64,000 nucleotides of DNA from Pseudomonadota bacterium (GTDB lineage: Bacteria > Pseudomonadota > Alphaproteobacteria > Rhizobiales > Beijerinckiaceae): positions 29,756 to 93,755 of the forward strand of contig JAEXGT010000106.1 of assembly GCA_023450615.1 (NCBI GenBank), in the 5' to 3' direction. This document shows positions 35,761-45,492 of this stretch, in pieces (within the stretch, counting starts at the first letter, position 1; the number at the start of each line of letters is the position of its first letter). Below the pieces are notes generated by a model that was not told where the DNA came from, made no database searches, and worked only from the letters and a program-made list of their open reading frames with translations. A program made the position numbers and the translations under genes.

Positions 35761-35785
35761 GGCGAGCCGGTTCATCCGGCTCGCC
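35761..35785. terminator. bidirectional terminator between catalase and yihY
   Basis: A 10-bp stem (GGCGAGCCGG, 35761-35770, and CCGGCTCGCC, 35776-35785) with a 5-nt loop, 22 bp after the catalase stop. It overlaps the end of the convergent yihY gene. Confidence 0.6.
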
Positions 35786-36650
35786 TCTCCCGGACGGCTC
35801 CATTTGTGCCGCTCTGGCTTCCGCGGCTCTCCGCATAGGCCTTCGTGAATTCCGCGCCAAACAGCAGGATCAAGGATGAGTAATAGATCCACAGCAGGAT
35901 CGTTATGATGGATGCCGCCGCACCATAGCTTGAGGCAATGTTGCTCTTGCCCAGGTAATACCCGATCAGAAATTTGCCGAGCGTGAAAAGAAGGGCTGTG
36001 ACCAGGGATCCAGTCCAGACATCGCTCCATGTAATGTCGACATTCGGCAGCAATTTGAAGATCATGGCAAACAGGAGAACGGCGATCCCGAAGGCTACGA
36101 GGCTGTTAAGGAAACGCAGGATCATCGTCCCTCCGGAGAAGGCGGGTTCGATATAGTCGCTAACGGCGGAGAGCCCGGCATCGATGATCAGCGAGACGAG
36201 GAGCAGGAAGCCAATTCCCAGAACCAGCGTGAACCCGACCATTCGAGTTCGAAGGAAGTTGATGATGCCGGAGCTTTCCGGTGGCTTCGCCTTCCAAATG
36301 ATGTTCAGGGTGTCCTGAAGCTCGATGACTGCGCCGGTGACAAGCAGCAGGAAGGTGACGACGCCAATCGTCGTGCCGACGATCCCCGATCCCACATTGT
36401 TGGCGCTGGCGATCATGCCCTCCAAAGTGGAAGCCTCATTCGTCCCGATCAGGCCGCCAAGCTCTGCAACGATGGCCCCTTGTGCCGCCTCCCTCCCAAA
36501 AGCGAGGCCTGCGACGGCAATGGCAGCGAGCAGCATGGGAGCCAGGGAGAAAACGGTGAAGAATGCGATCGAAGCACCAAGGCTCATGGCGCGATCATTC
36601 CACCACCCTTCGAATGCGACCTTGAGAAGCCGCCCTGCTTCGGAAACCAT
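35772..36650 (-). CDS. YihY/BrkB-family membrane protein
   Basis: A 292-residue inner-membrane protein with six helices. Family features are RAMSLGASIAFFTVFSLAPM near the N-terminus, LQDTLNIIWKAKP in the middle, and the C-terminal YGAAASIITILLWIYYSSLILLFGAEFTKAYAE. BrkB/YihY proteins are common but their transport role is unproven, and the old ribonuclease BN label is wrong. A second, longer paralogue lies at 44311-45492. Confidence 0.9.
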   Translation of the reverse strand: MVSEAGRLLKVAFEGWWNDRAMSLGASIAFFTVFSLAPMLLAAIAVAGLAFGREAAQGAIVAELGGLIGTNEASTLEGMIASANNVGSGIVGTTIGVVTFLLLVTGAVIELQDTLNIIWKAKPPESSGIINFLRTRMVGFTLVLGIGFLLLVSLIIDAGLSAVSDYIEPAFSGGTMILRFLNSLVAFGIAVLLFAMIFKLLPNVDITWSDVWTGSLVTALLFTLGKFLIGYYLGKSNIASSYGAAASIITILLWIYYSSLILLFGAEFTKAYAESRGSQSGTNGAVRERRAG

Positions 36651-36859
36651 GTCAACGCCGTTGCTTGCCGCCCAGGCGGCGGATGTGAGCCTATTGCCTT
36701 GGCCGTTAACTGGCAGGACGCTTGTCTTGTTCCTGAGGCGAGGACAAGGTGGTCGAGATGCTGAGAGCGGCTTGGTAATGGTCTGTTAGAGCGTCTGACT
36801 ATGCAGCGCAGACGATCCTCGTACTTTCCGGCTGTGTGGCTTCCGTGAGGAGCGTAACC

Positions 36860-36893
36860 AGGGCAGCCGCCGCTCGCTGCCGGCGGCTGCCCT
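36860..36893. terminator. strong hairpin downstream of the Zn-ADH gene
   Basis: A 13-bp perfect GC-rich inverted repeat (36860-36872 and 36881-36893, 8-nt loop), 12 bp after the ADH stop on the minus strand. No U-run follows in either direction. Confidence 0.5.
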
Positions 36894-36905
36894 TGGCGGA
36901 CGGGA

Positions 36906-37967
36906 TTACGCAGCTTCCTGCTTCAGCGAGGCCATGTCGATCACGAAGCGATATCTGACGTCGCTCTTGAGCATACGTTCATAGGCTTCGTTAATCTGCT
37001 GGATCGGGATCATCTCGATCTCTGAGGTGATTCCGTGCTGAGCGCAGAAATCGAGCGTCTCCTGCGTCTCGGCGATGCCACCGATCAGGGAGCCGGCAAG
37101 CTGGCGCCGCTTCATGATGAGGTTGAACACTGTGGTAGCCGGATGCGGCTCGGCAGGAGCGCCGACCAGAACCATGGCGCCGTCTCTGGCGAGAAGCACG
37201 AGATAGGCGTCGAGATCGTGCGGGGCGGCAACCGTGTCGAGGATGAAGTCGAAACTGTTGCGGTGGGCCGCCATGGCCTCTTTGTCCTTTGAGACTACAA
37301 CATCATGCGCGCCAAGCGCCAAGGCGTCCTCTCGCTTGTTGGGCGAGGTGGTGAAGAGCACGACGTGCGCGCCCATGGCGCGGGCGAGCTTGACGGCCAT
37401 ATGGCCCAGGCCACCCAGGCCGACGATGCCGACCTTCTTTCCAGGCTGAACGCGCCAGCGGCGCAGGGGAGAGTAGGTGGTGATTCCGGCGCAGAGCAGC
37501 GGAGCCGCGGCAGCAGGATCGAGGTTGTCCGGAACGCGCAGGACGAAACTCTCATCGACCACGATCACATCGGAATATCCGCCATAAGTATTGGCGCCTG
37601 TGCCCTGCTCAGGACCGTTATAGGTACCGGTGAAGCCCACCTCGCAATATTGCTCCAAGCCTTCCCGGCAGCTGCTGCAGGTGCGGCAGGAATCCACCAT
37701 GCAGCCTACGCCGACGAGATCGCCGACCTTGAACTTTTGAACCCCGTTTCCAACTTGGGTGACCCTACCCACGATTTCGTGACCGGGCAGGCTGGGAAAG
37801 AGCGTGCCGCCCCACTCTGCGCGGACAGTGTGCAGGTCGGAATGGCAAACGCCGCAATAGAGGATTTCGATCTGCACATCGCGTTCGCGCGGCTCACGAC
37901 GTTCGAAGCTGAAAGGGGCAAGAGGAGTGGTTGCGTCCTGAGCAGCATAGCCGAATGCTTTGATCAC
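36906..37967 (-). CDS. zinc-dependent alcohol dehydrogenase (YahK/CAD-like)
   Basis: A 353-residue NAD(P)-dependent MDR enzyme reducing aldehydes. Catalytic zinc ligands are in CGVCHSDLH and LPGHEIVGRV; structural zinc cysteines are in CMVDSCRTCSSCREGLEQYC; the cofactor motif is GIVGLGGLGHMAVKLA. The frame begins at ATG 37979, but that ATG precedes a GGAGG ribosome site, so the GTG at 37967 is the true start (MIKAFGYAAQ). It is monocistronic. Confidence 0.93.
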   Translation of the reverse strand: MIKAFGYAAQDATTPLAPFSFERREPRERDVQIEILYCGVCHSDLHTVRAEWGGTLFPSLPGHEIVGRVTQVGNGVQKFKVGDLVGVGCMVDSCRTCSSCREGLEQYCEVGFTGTYNGPEQGTGANTYGGYSDVIVVDESFVLRVPDNLDPAAAAPLLCAGITTYSPLRRWRVQPGKKVGIVGLGGLGHMAVKLARAMGAHVVLFTTSPNKREDALALGAHDVVVSKDKEAMAAHRNSFDFILDTVAAPHDLDAYLVLLARDGAMVLVGAPAEPHPATTVFNLIMKRRQLAGSLIGGIAETQETLDFCAQHGITSEIEMIPIQQINEAYERMLKSDVRYRFVIDMASLKQEAA

Positions 37968-38483
37968 GGTATCCTCCATTGCGGATTAGGGGCTCCTGCC
38001 CAGTGCTGCAAACCTTAGGAGAGGCTGGTTTGGCGTCAATGCATCTGCCTTCAAATGAAGCATAGCTAAGGGAAAAGAATTCGTCTGCCTTGCTCAACAA
38101 CAGTATATCATAAAATTAATTTGCGCGCCTTCTGGTTTTCGCCTTCTTCTGAACTACCTCCTAAAGGAGGCTGATGTGTTGCAAAGGCGAGCACCGTTGC
38201 GCAGTGGCGGCGGCAAAGCGGCACATCATAAAACGGTGTTTGAGATAAACTTTAACTTGCCGTGCCAGCAGCAATCCGCGAGGCTAGGTAAGCAAGACGG
38301 CCCGCTAACGACACGGATGCTCCCTTGCAGATCCGGGCGTCCCGATCATAGCGCCAAGCCGCTGATGACGAAGAGGGGAAGCTGCCATAGGCACATTCTG
38401 ACGCATCATCGCACCATCTGGGCTGGGCAACCTTAGCGGTGCAGAATCGTTATCTCTGAGAGGGATCTGATTTCGGTGGCGCC
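37968..38483. other. 516-bp region between ADH and prkA
   Basis: No convincing gene. It contains an A/T-rich block (38098-38122), then the palindrome CCTCCTAAAGGAGG (38157-38170), whose right half is a consensus ribosome site. Three bases later is an ATG (38174) opening a 24-codon cysteine-containing frame, MCCKGEHRCAVAAAKR onward. A GTG at 38176 opens an overlapping frame to 38436. Either could be a leader peptide or chance. Confidence 0.4.
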
Positions 38484-40430
38484 ATGCATCACTCCGACGA
38501 CCTGTTCTCGAGTTTCCTGAAGTCCTACGAAAACCGCCGCGAGGCGGAGATGTCCCTTGCGGAATACCTGGAAGGGTGCCGCGACAATCCCATGATGTTT
38601 GCAAGCGCCCCAGAGCGTATCCTGGCGGCGATCGGCGAGCCGGAGCTCGTCGATACGTCGAAGGATGCGCGTTATGGGCGCATCTTCATGAACCGCACAA
38701 TCCGCGTTTATCCAGCCTTCTCCGAATTCTACGGCATGGAAGAGACGATCGAGATGATCGTGAGTTTCTTCCGCCATGCTGCTCAAGGTTTGGAGGAGCG
38801 CAAGCAGATCCTTTACCTTCTAGGCCCGGTCGGTGGCGGCAAATCCTCCCTTGCAGAGCGCCTCAAGGCGTTAATGGAGGTGCACCCCATTTACGTGCTC
38901 AAAGCGGGAGATGAGATTAGTCCCGTTTTCGAGAGTCCGCTGGGCTTGTTCGATCCAGAGGAGATGGGGGCGACACTTGAGGAGCGGTATGGGATTCCGA
39001 GCCGCCGCTTGACCAACCTCCTCAGCCCATGGGCGATCAAGAGGCTCGATGAATTCCGCGGCGACATTTCAAAGTTCCGGGTGGTGAAGATCAATCCGTC
39101 ACGGTTGCGTCAGGTTGCAATCGCGAAGACGGAGCCGGGAGACGAGAATAACCAAGACATTTCGTCTCTTGTCGGTAAGGTTGATATCCGCAAGCTCGAA
39201 ACTCTCTCCCAGGCAGATCCCGATGCCTACAGTTATTCAGGCGGTCTCAACCGGGCCAACCAGGGCATTCTTGAGTTCGTCGAGATGTTCAAGGCCCCAA
39301 TCAAGATGCTTCATCCGCTCCTGACGGCGACGCAGGAAGGAAATTATATCGGTACGGAGAATATCGGTTCCATACCCTTTACCGGCATCATTCTGGCGCA
39401 TTCCAACGAAGCGGAGTGGCAGAGCTTCAAGGCGAACAAGAACAACGAGGCATTTATCGATCGCATCTATGTGATCAAGGTTCCTTACTGTCTGCGCGTC
39501 ACGGAAGAGCAGAAGATTTACGAGAAGCTGATCCGCGGGTCAGAGCTTGCGGATGCCCCATGCGCGCCCGCTACGCTGGAAATGTTGGCGCGGTTCTCTG
39601 TCTTGTCCCGTCTGCGCGCGCACGAGAATTCCAACTTCTACTCGAAAATGCGGGTCTATGACGGCGAGAGCCTGCGAGAGGTCGATCCCCGCGCGCGCAG
39701 CCTCCAGGAGTACAAGGACGCTGCCGGCGTCGATGAGGGAATGGACGGAGTTTCAACCCGTTTCGCCTTCAAGGTATTGGCCGCGACTTTCAATCACGAC
39801 ACGATTGAGGTGGCCGCTGACCCGGTCCATCTCATGTATGTTCTCGAGCAATCGCTTCGCCGAGAGCAGCTGCCGCAGGATGTCGAAAGGCGCTACCTGG
39901 AATTCATCAAGGGCGAACTCGCGCCACGATATGCCGATTTCATAGGCCACGAGATTCAGAAGGCTTATCTCGAATCCTATCACGATTACGGCCAGAATCT
40001 GTTCGATCGCTACGTGTCCTATGCGGATGCCTGGATTGAGGATCAGGATTTCAAGGATCCGGATACTGGCCAGCTTCTCAACCGTGAACTCCTGAACCAG
40101 GAACTCACGAAGATCGAGAAACCAGCCGGGATCGCGAACCCTAAAGACTTCCGTAACGAGGTGGTGAAATTCTCATTGCGTGCTCGGGCCGGAAACAACG
40201 GACGCAATCCTTCCTGGACGAGCTACGAGAAGATCCGCGACGTCATCGAGCGGCGCATGTTCTCACAGGTTGAGGAGTTGCTTCCGGTTATCAGCTTCGG
40301 CTCGAAGAAGGACAGCGAGACCGAGAAGAAGCACGGCGAGTTCGTGCTGAGAATGATGGAGCGTGGCTATACCGAGCGCCAGGTTCGGCGCTTGGTAGAA
40401 TGGTACATGCGCGTGAAGCAGGCGGGCTGA
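38484..40430 (+). CDS. prkA: PrkA-family serine protein kinase (YeaG)
   Basis: A 648-residue AAA+-related kinase involved in nutrient-stress and stationary-phase responses. The N-terminal ATPase module has Walker A GPVGGGKS (residues 114-121) and the family segments NRANQGILEFVEMFKAPIK and NEAFIDRIYVIKVPYCLR. The C-terminal half (~420-648) is the PrkA kinase domain. It is the first gene of prkA-yeaH-spoVR, the standard three-gene stress module. The length and order are canonical. Confidence 0.97.
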   Translation: MHHSDDLFSSFLKSYENRREAEMSLAEYLEGCRDNPMMFASAPERILAAIGEPELVDTSKDARYGRIFMNRTIRVYPAFSEFYGMEETIEMIVSFFRHAAQGLEERKQILYLLGPVGGGKSSLAERLKALMEVHPIYVLKAGDEISPVFESPLGLFDPEEMGATLEERYGIPSRRLTNLLSPWAIKRLDEFRGDISKFRVVKINPSRLRQVAIAKTEPGDENNQDISSLVGKVDIRKLETLSQADPDAYSYSGGLNRANQGILEFVEMFKAPIKMLHPLLTATQEGNYIGTENIGSIPFTGIILAHSNEAEWQSFKANKNNEAFIDRIYVIKVPYCLRVTEEQKIYEKLIRGSELADAPCAPATLEMLARFSVLSRLRAHENSNFYSKMRVYDGESLREVDPRARSLQEYKDAAGVDEGMDGVSTRFAFKVLAATFNHDTIEVAADPVHLMYVLEQSLRREQLPQDVERRYLEFIKGELAPRYADFIGHEIQKAYLESYHDYGQNLFDRYVSYADAWIEDQDFKDPDTGQLLNRELLNQELTKIEKPAGIANPKDFRNEVVKFSLRARAGNNGRNPSWTSYEKIRDVIERRMFSQVEELLPVISFGSKKDSETEKKHGEFVLRMMERGYTERQVRRLVEWYMRVKQAG

Positions 40431-40459
40431 CAGAAAACGGAGGCGGAGCAGGCGTTCCT

Positions 40460-41761
40460 ATGTACATCATCGACAGACGCCTCAATCCTGGCGGAAAGAG
40501 CCTTGCCAACCGCCAACGTTTTCTCCGTCGTGCCAAAGCGCAGATTCAGCGTGCCGTGCGTCAGACAGCAGGGGAGCGGGATATCACCGACCTCGAAAGG
40601 GGAGGGGAGGTCTCGATCCCGGCAGATGGCGTGCGTGAGCCCAGCTTCCGTCGATCAGGCGAAGGGGGCGTGCATGATCACATTCTTCCCGGAAACAAGC
40701 GCTTTGTGGAAGGTGACACGATTGACCGTCCTCCCGGTGGCGGTGGGGGAGGATCTTCTGCCGGCAACAGCGGCGAGGGTGAAGACGACTTCCGCTTTGC
40801 CTTGAGTCGGGAGGAGTTTCTCGAACTCTTCCTTGAGGATCTGGAGCTTCCCGATCTCGCCAAGCGCCGCCTCGCCACGGTCGAGGTTCAGGGCATGCGC
40901 CGGGCCGGCTACTCCATTACTGGATCGCCTGTCAATCTCGCCTTGCCGCGCTCCATGCGAAACGCCATGTCCCGGCGGATCGCGATGAAACGGCCGAAGC
41001 CAGGCGAGCTTATGAAGCTGGAAGAAGAGATCGCCCTTCTAGAGCAGGAGGGCGAGAGCGATGAGCTTCTGGAGTTGAGGCTGAAGCTGGAGAAGCTGCA
41101 GCAACGGGCGAGGCGTTTTCCCTATATCGATCCTTTTGACTTGCGCTATCGCCGGTTCGAGCCGGTATCGCGGCCTGTGGCCCAAGCAGTCATGTTCTGC
41201 CTCATGGATGTGTCCGGCTCGATGACGGAGCACATGAAGGACCTCGCGAAGCGCTTCTACATGCTTCTCTATATTTTCCTCACGCGGCGCTATAAGCATG
41301 TGGAGATCGTCTTCATCCGGCATACCCATGAAGCGAAAGAAGTGGACGAGGACACATTCTTCCATTCTCCGGAGACAGGCGGCACCGTGGTCTCGTCGGC
41401 CTTGCGTGAGATGGAACGGATCGTCACAGAACGCTATCCGCCGGAGAACTGGAACATTTATGCTGCGCAAGCCTCCGACGGCGATAACTCGCCGAATGAT
41501 GGCGCGACCAGCGCTGCCTTGCTGCGAGATGTGATCCTGCCGGCCTGCCAATATTACGCCTACCTTGAAGTCGGCAGCGACCACGACCGGATGCAGGCGG
41601 GGTTCATCAACCACAAGACGGCACTGTGGCAGACATATGAGACCCTGCAGGACGATGGCTCCAATATTGCCATGCGCAAGGTCAACCATCGGCGCGAAAT
41701 CTATCCCGTCTTTCGTGAGCTGTTCCGCCGTCGAGATGCTGCGGAGGCAAAGGCACCATGA
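40460..41761 (+). CDS. YeaH/YhbH-family VWA protein (DUF444)
   Basis: A 433-residue partner of PrkA. A basic N-terminus (MYIIDRRLNPGGKSLANRQR) leads to a Gly-rich linker (residues 91-105) and a charged coiled-coil-like stretch (~185-218). A von Willebrand A domain follows, with MIDAS residues Asp250, Ser252 and Ser254 in CLMDVSGSMTEHMKDLAK. The start at 40460 follows GGAGGCGGAG; the open frame from 40400 overlaps prkA. Its stop overlaps the spoVR start (ATGA). Confidence 0.95.
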   Translation: MYIIDRRLNPGGKSLANRQRFLRRAKAQIQRAVRQTAGERDITDLERGGEVSIPADGVREPSFRRSGEGGVHDHILPGNKRFVEGDTIDRPPGGGGGGSSAGNSGEGEDDFRFALSREEFLELFLEDLELPDLAKRRLATVEVQGMRRAGYSITGSPVNLALPRSMRNAMSRRIAMKRPKPGELMKLEEEIALLEQEGESDELLELRLKLEKLQQRARRFPYIDPFDLRYRRFEPVSRPVAQAVMFCLMDVSGSMTEHMKDLAKRFYMLLYIFLTRRYKHVEIVFIRHTHEAKEVDEDTFFHSPETGGTVVSSALREMERIVTERYPPENWNIYAAQASDGDNSPNDGATSAALLRDVILPACQYYAYLEVGSDHDRMQAGFINHKTALWQTYETLQDDGSNIAMRKVNHRREIYPVFRELFRRRDAAEAKAP

Positions 41762-43302
41762 ACCCAAGTAAAGAGGACACTCTGCTGTTTCATGGCGCCG
41801 ACTGGGATTTCGGAGCAATTCAACGCGTCTACGACGCGATCGAGAAGATCGCGGTTGGGGAGCTGGGGCTTGATGCCTATCCTAACCAGATTGAAGTGAT
41901 TACGGCCGAGCAGATGCTGGATGCGTATGCGTCCATCGGCATGCCGCTATTCTACAAGCACTGGTCCTTCGGGAAGCACTTCGCCACTCATGAGGCAGGG
42001 TACAGGCAGGGTCTCATGGGCCTTGCCTATGAAATCGTCATCAATTCGAACCCGTGCATCTCCTACATCATGGAGGAGAACTCGGCGACGATGCAGACCC
42101 TGGTAATCGCTCACGCAGGCTTCGGTCATAACCATTTCTTCAAGAACAATTACCTCTTCAAGGAGTGGACGGATGCCGACGGCATCCTCGATTATCTGGA
42201 ATTTGCGAAAAGCTATATTGCCCGCTGCGAAGAGCGCTACGGACAGAGTGCGGTCGAGAAAATTCTTGATGCTGCCCATGCCCTCATGTCCCATGGCGTT
42301 CATCGCTATCCCCGAAAGAAGCGGCCTGATCTGAGATCGGAAGAGCGGCGTGAGAGAGAGAGGCAGATTCACCAGGAGCAGACTTTCAACGATCTGTGGC
42401 GCACGGTGCCCTCAAAGGGCAATGCTCCAAAATCAGCCTTAAGTGACGACCGGAGGCGCGCTCTTCTGGAGCTGCCCCAGGAAAACATCCTGTACTTTCT
42501 CGAGAAATCGGCTCCACGGCTTCAGCCTTGGCAACGCGAGATCCTGCGAATCGTCCGCCAGATCGCGCAATATTTCTATCCGCAGCGCCAGACGAAGGTC
42601 ATGAATGAGGGATGCGCGACCTATTGCCATTATCGCATCATGACGCGTCTCCACGAGACGCAGCAGATCAGCGACGGCGCTTTCCTTGAGTTTCTACAGT
42701 CGCACACCAACGTTACTAGACAGCCGGAATATGACGATCCGCATTTCAGTGGCATCAATCCATATGCCCTCGGCTTTGGAATGATGCAGGACATTGAGCG
42801 GATCTGTACTCGGCCGACATCGGAGGATCAAGAGTGGTTTCCAGAGATCGCAGGTTGCGATGACGTCATGGGGGTGCTGCGTGATGTATGGGAAAACTAC
42901 CGGGATGAGAGCTTCATATCGCAGTTCCTGAGCCCTCATTTGATGCGGCAATGGCGCATGTTCCACTTGCTGGATGATCCGGATCAGCCTGAGCTGATCA
43001 TCGAGGCCATTCACGACGAGCGCGGCTACCGGCGCCTGCGCCGGGCGCTGTCTCGGCAGTATGATGTGGGTTGGAGCGATCCCGACATTCAGGTGGTGGA
43101 TGTAGACCTTGCCGGCGACCGGCGGCTCATTCTTCACCATCATGTCCTTAAACGGAAGCTTCTCCATACGGATGACGCGCAGCGCGTTCTGCAGATGGTC
43201 GCCAATCTTTGGGGCTATGATGTCGTGCTGAAAGAGATCGAGCCTGCCACAGGTGCAATCTTCCAGGAGCATACCGCTCATCCGCACGAGACGCTCTTCT
43301 GA
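41758..43302 (+). CDS. SpoVR-family protein (YcgB)
   Basis: The third member of the prkA module, 514 residues, cytoplasmic. Family hallmarks are MPLFYKHWSFGKHFATHEAGYRQG (the family segment is broken here), ISYIMEENSATMQTLVIAHA, and NEGCATYCHYRIMTRLHE, a His/Glu-rich core suggesting metal binding, plus the C-terminal VDLAGDRRLILHHH. Its first codon overlaps the yeaH stop. The biochemical role is unknown in Gram-negatives. Confidence 0.95.
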   Translation: MNPSKEDTLLFHGADWDFGAIQRVYDAIEKIAVGELGLDAYPNQIEVITAEQMLDAYASIGMPLFYKHWSFGKHFATHEAGYRQGLMGLAYEIVINSNPCISYIMEENSATMQTLVIAHAGFGHNHFFKNNYLFKEWTDADGILDYLEFAKSYIARCEERYGQSAVEKILDAAHALMSHGVHRYPRKKRPDLRSEERRERERQIHQEQTFNDLWRTVPSKGNAPKSALSDDRRRALLELPQENILYFLEKSAPRLQPWQREILRIVRQIAQYFYPQRQTKVMNEGCATYCHYRIMTRLHETQQISDGAFLEFLQSHTNVTRQPEYDDPHFSGINPYALGFGMMQDIERICTRPTSEDQEWFPEIAGCDDVMGVLRDVWENYRDESFISQFLSPHLMRQWRMFHLLDDPDQPELIIEAIHDERGYRRLRRALSRQYDVGWSDPDIQVVDVDLAGDRRLILHHHVLKRKLLHTDDAQRVLQMVANLWGYDVVLKEIEPATGAIFQEHTAHPHETLF

Positions 43303-43399
43303 TCTATCTTGACGTAAAAAAGCCAATGACTCGTTTCATCATCACCTTTCCAGGGCTTGGCCTTGGCTTCAGGGCCGGCTCCCGTTGCGGAGAACACCG

Positions 43400-43861
43400 A
43401 TGGAACATAAGCCTGTAGAGACACTGCGTGGCGTTGCTGAGGTACTTGAGTTCAAGCAAGGTTTCCTGTCCCGGCGTGAGCGTCTTGATCGCTGGGCGGA
43501 GTTATTGGAGCGCCAGCCGAAGCGGCGGCTTCGCTCACTGGGCGAGATCGAGTTCACGCCTGAGGAGAAAAGACCCGAATTGAGGTCTGACGAGTCTCCC
43601 ATTACGGTCGCCTTTGAAGATCCCATTCTGCGAGCCGATGGCCTGAAAGGTGATCGATTGGGTGATGCTATGGAGTATTTCGACTTGTCGGAGCGCTCGG
43701 CCCATCGGCTACTCTGCTCCTGCATGAATGGCTGGAGCATGGAAGCTGGCGTGACGGCTCGAAAGGTCCGCCGCATTGCCAATCCCGATCACCGGCTGAT
43801 GCTGTTTGCATCCGCCAGCCTTCTGGCAACAGCCCCTGCGGTGCTCTACCTTTTGAGCTGA
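43400..43861 (+). CDS. conserved hypothetical protein downstream of spoVR
   Basis: A 153-residue protein, not recognised. It begins MEHKPVETLRGVAEVLEFK and has an Arg-rich helix ERLDRWAELLERQPKRRLRS. A second half contains DLSERSAHRLLCSCMNGWSM, and it ends in a hydrophobic helix LMLFASASLLATAPAVLYLL, a possible membrane anchor. The start at 43400 follows GCGGAG; the frame opens at 43385. It lies 97 bp after spoVR on the same strand and may be part of that stress operon. Confidence 0.65.
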   Translation: MEHKPVETLRGVAEVLEFKQGFLSRRERLDRWAELLERQPKRRLRSLGEIEFTPEEKRPELRSDESPITVAFEDPILRADGLKGDRLGDAMEYFDLSERSAHRLLCSCMNGWSMEAGVTARKVRRIANPDHRLMLFASASLLATAPAVLYLLS

Positions 43862-43931
43862 ATCATGGAAAGACATCGAGCCCTAGACATTGCGCGAGGG
43901 CTCGATGTCAATATTCAATGGAAGATTGCGT

Positions 43932-44222
43932 ATGTCGGAGGCGAAGCGAAAGATTGCCCTCCCCTGGTACACTAGGGACGAGTACCCTGATATTCGCAAT
44001 ATGATGATTGATAGCCACAATCTCGCCTCGTCCTACGAGCAATGGCTCGCTGCCGCTGAGAACAACGAAAATGTAGGGAGGCAATCTGGCTTGGAAATCG
44101 AACGGATTCGAATCGAGCCTTCAACCTTCGCCCGCTGGTGTGCCATCAACAATCTTGAACCCGATAGCACAGCCCGTATGCGTTACGTCGCAGAAGTTCA
44201 GGCGCAAACAGCCAAGTCTTGA
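43932..44222 (+). CDS. small conserved hypothetical protein (96 aa)
   Basis: A soluble protein starting MSEAKRKIALPWYTRDEYPD, with a Trp-containing helix YEQWLAAAENNE and a C-terminal RWCAINNLEPDSTARMRYVA. No domain is recognised. The start at 43932 is preferred over 43890 because it gives a compact family-like N-terminus. It follows the 153-aa hypothetical by 70 bp. Confidence 0.6.
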   Translation: MSEAKRKIALPWYTRDEYPDIRNMMIDSHNLASSYEQWLAAAENNENVGRQSGLEIERIRIEPSTFARWCAINNLEPDSTARMRYVAEVQAQTAKS

Positions 44223-44310
44223 AAGAACCTGTACGGGACTCCGCCTGACCTGCACTGTTGATCCAGAGCACAACTCGGGGCCCAAGATCTATTACGCATA
44301 ACGAAATATC

Positions 44311-45492
44311 TCATCCTTTCGCGACGCCCACCGTGTCGGCCATCGTGGCTCCACGTGCGCCCATAGGTTGGTGAGCACCTTCCGTCGTGTCCTTGACGGT
44401 TTGATGCTCCATCTCCGCATTGATCTCAGCGCCGAGCAGAATAATGATGCTGGAGAGCCAGATCCAGGTCATGAAACCGATGACCGCACCCAGAGAGCCA
44501 TAGGTCTCGTTGTAACTGCCGAAGTTCGCGACGTACCATGAAAAAAGCATCGACACTGCGATCCACAACACTGCCGCAACGATGCCGCCTGGCGTCACCC
44601 AACGCCACTCGGCTTTGTCGCGACTTGGGCCGAAGCGATAGATCAGAGACAGCCCGAGCGTGACACCGACGAGAAGAACCGGCCATCGCAGAAGCGATAT
44701 AAACCACTCCTTGCCTTGGCCCAGGCCGATAAAGTTCAGGATGATCGGTAGAACAACGATGCCGGCAAGAGCGACAAGAATGAAGACAATGGCGCCGAGC
44801 GTGAAGGTGAGAGAGGTCAGGTTCAGAGAGATGAAGTTGCGCTTCTCATCCTCGTCGTTCACGATGTTGAGGGCATCGAACACCGCTTTCATGCCCGCAT
44901 TTGCGCTCCAAAGGGATATGGCCAGGCCGAAGATGAAGCCGAAGCTCAATGCTCCTCCTCCCTGCGAGGAAATACGCTTTACCTGCTCGCCAACGATCTC
45001 CAGCGCTCCACCCGGCAGAACGCCTGACATGGTGCTGAGATGGTCTTGGATCGTCGCAGGATCGGCAAAGAGGCCGTAGATGGAAACCAGCGCGGCAATG
45101 GCAGGAAAGACAGCGAGCAGAGCATAATATGTGACACCTGCAGCAACCGATGTAATCCTGTCCTTGCCGAATTCCTCATAAGTACGCCAGAGAATATCCT
45201 TCCAGCCTTTGGCAGGAATTTCTGTTGGCGCTTCCGCCTCGCGTCCGCGACCGCCTTCCCTCGCTGCAGCATCGGGGCTGGCGTGCTTCTTCTCGTCAAA
45301 GCCGGTATCCTTTTGCGGCCCAGCTTCGGGTGGGCGCCGCGTCTCGGCATTGCGGGAAACAGGGGTACGGCGACGCTCTCCACCAGCGACAAGCCTAACA
45401 AGCGCCCAACCGGCCACGATCGCGGCCATCGTTGCTACCGCTGAAGGGGAATGGGATGAACCAGATTGCTGAGCTGCCGGGTTGTCTGCCAT
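44311..45492 (-). CDS. YihY/BrkB-family membrane protein, long form
   Basis: A 393-residue member with a distinctive N-terminal extension. A single hydrophobic stretch (VATMAAIVAGWALVRLVAGG) is followed by ~65 charged, disordered residues. The YihY core follows: ITSVAAGVTYYALLAVFPAI, SANAGMKAVFDALNIVNDED and the terminal YGSLGAVIGFMTWIWLSS with LLGAEINAEMEHQT. It has six core membrane helices. It is a paralogue of the protein at 35772-36650. Confidence 0.9.
   Translation of the reverse strand: MADNPAAQQSGSSHSPSAVATMAAIVAGWALVRLVAGGERRRTPVSRNAETRRPPEAGPQKDTGFDEKKHASPDAAAREGGRGREAEAPTEIPAKGWKDILWRTYEEFGKDRITSVAAGVTYYALLAVFPAIAALVSIYGLFADPATIQDHLSTMSGVLPGGALEIVGEQVKRISSQGGGALSFGFIFGLAISLWSANAGMKAVFDALNIVNDEDEKRNFISLNLTSLTFTLGAIVFILVALAGIVVLPIILNFIGLGQGKEWFISLLRWPVLLVGVTLGLSLIYRFGPSRDKAEWRWVTPGGIVAAVLWIAVSMLFSWYVANFGSYNETYGSLGAVIGFMTWIWLSSIIILLGAEINAEMEHQTVKDTTEGAHQPMGARGATMADTVGVAKG

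Noticed and set aside
36860..36893. Inverted repeat considered as the end of an insertion sequence
   Set aside because: No transposase or target duplication nearby; position after the ADH stop fits a transcript end.
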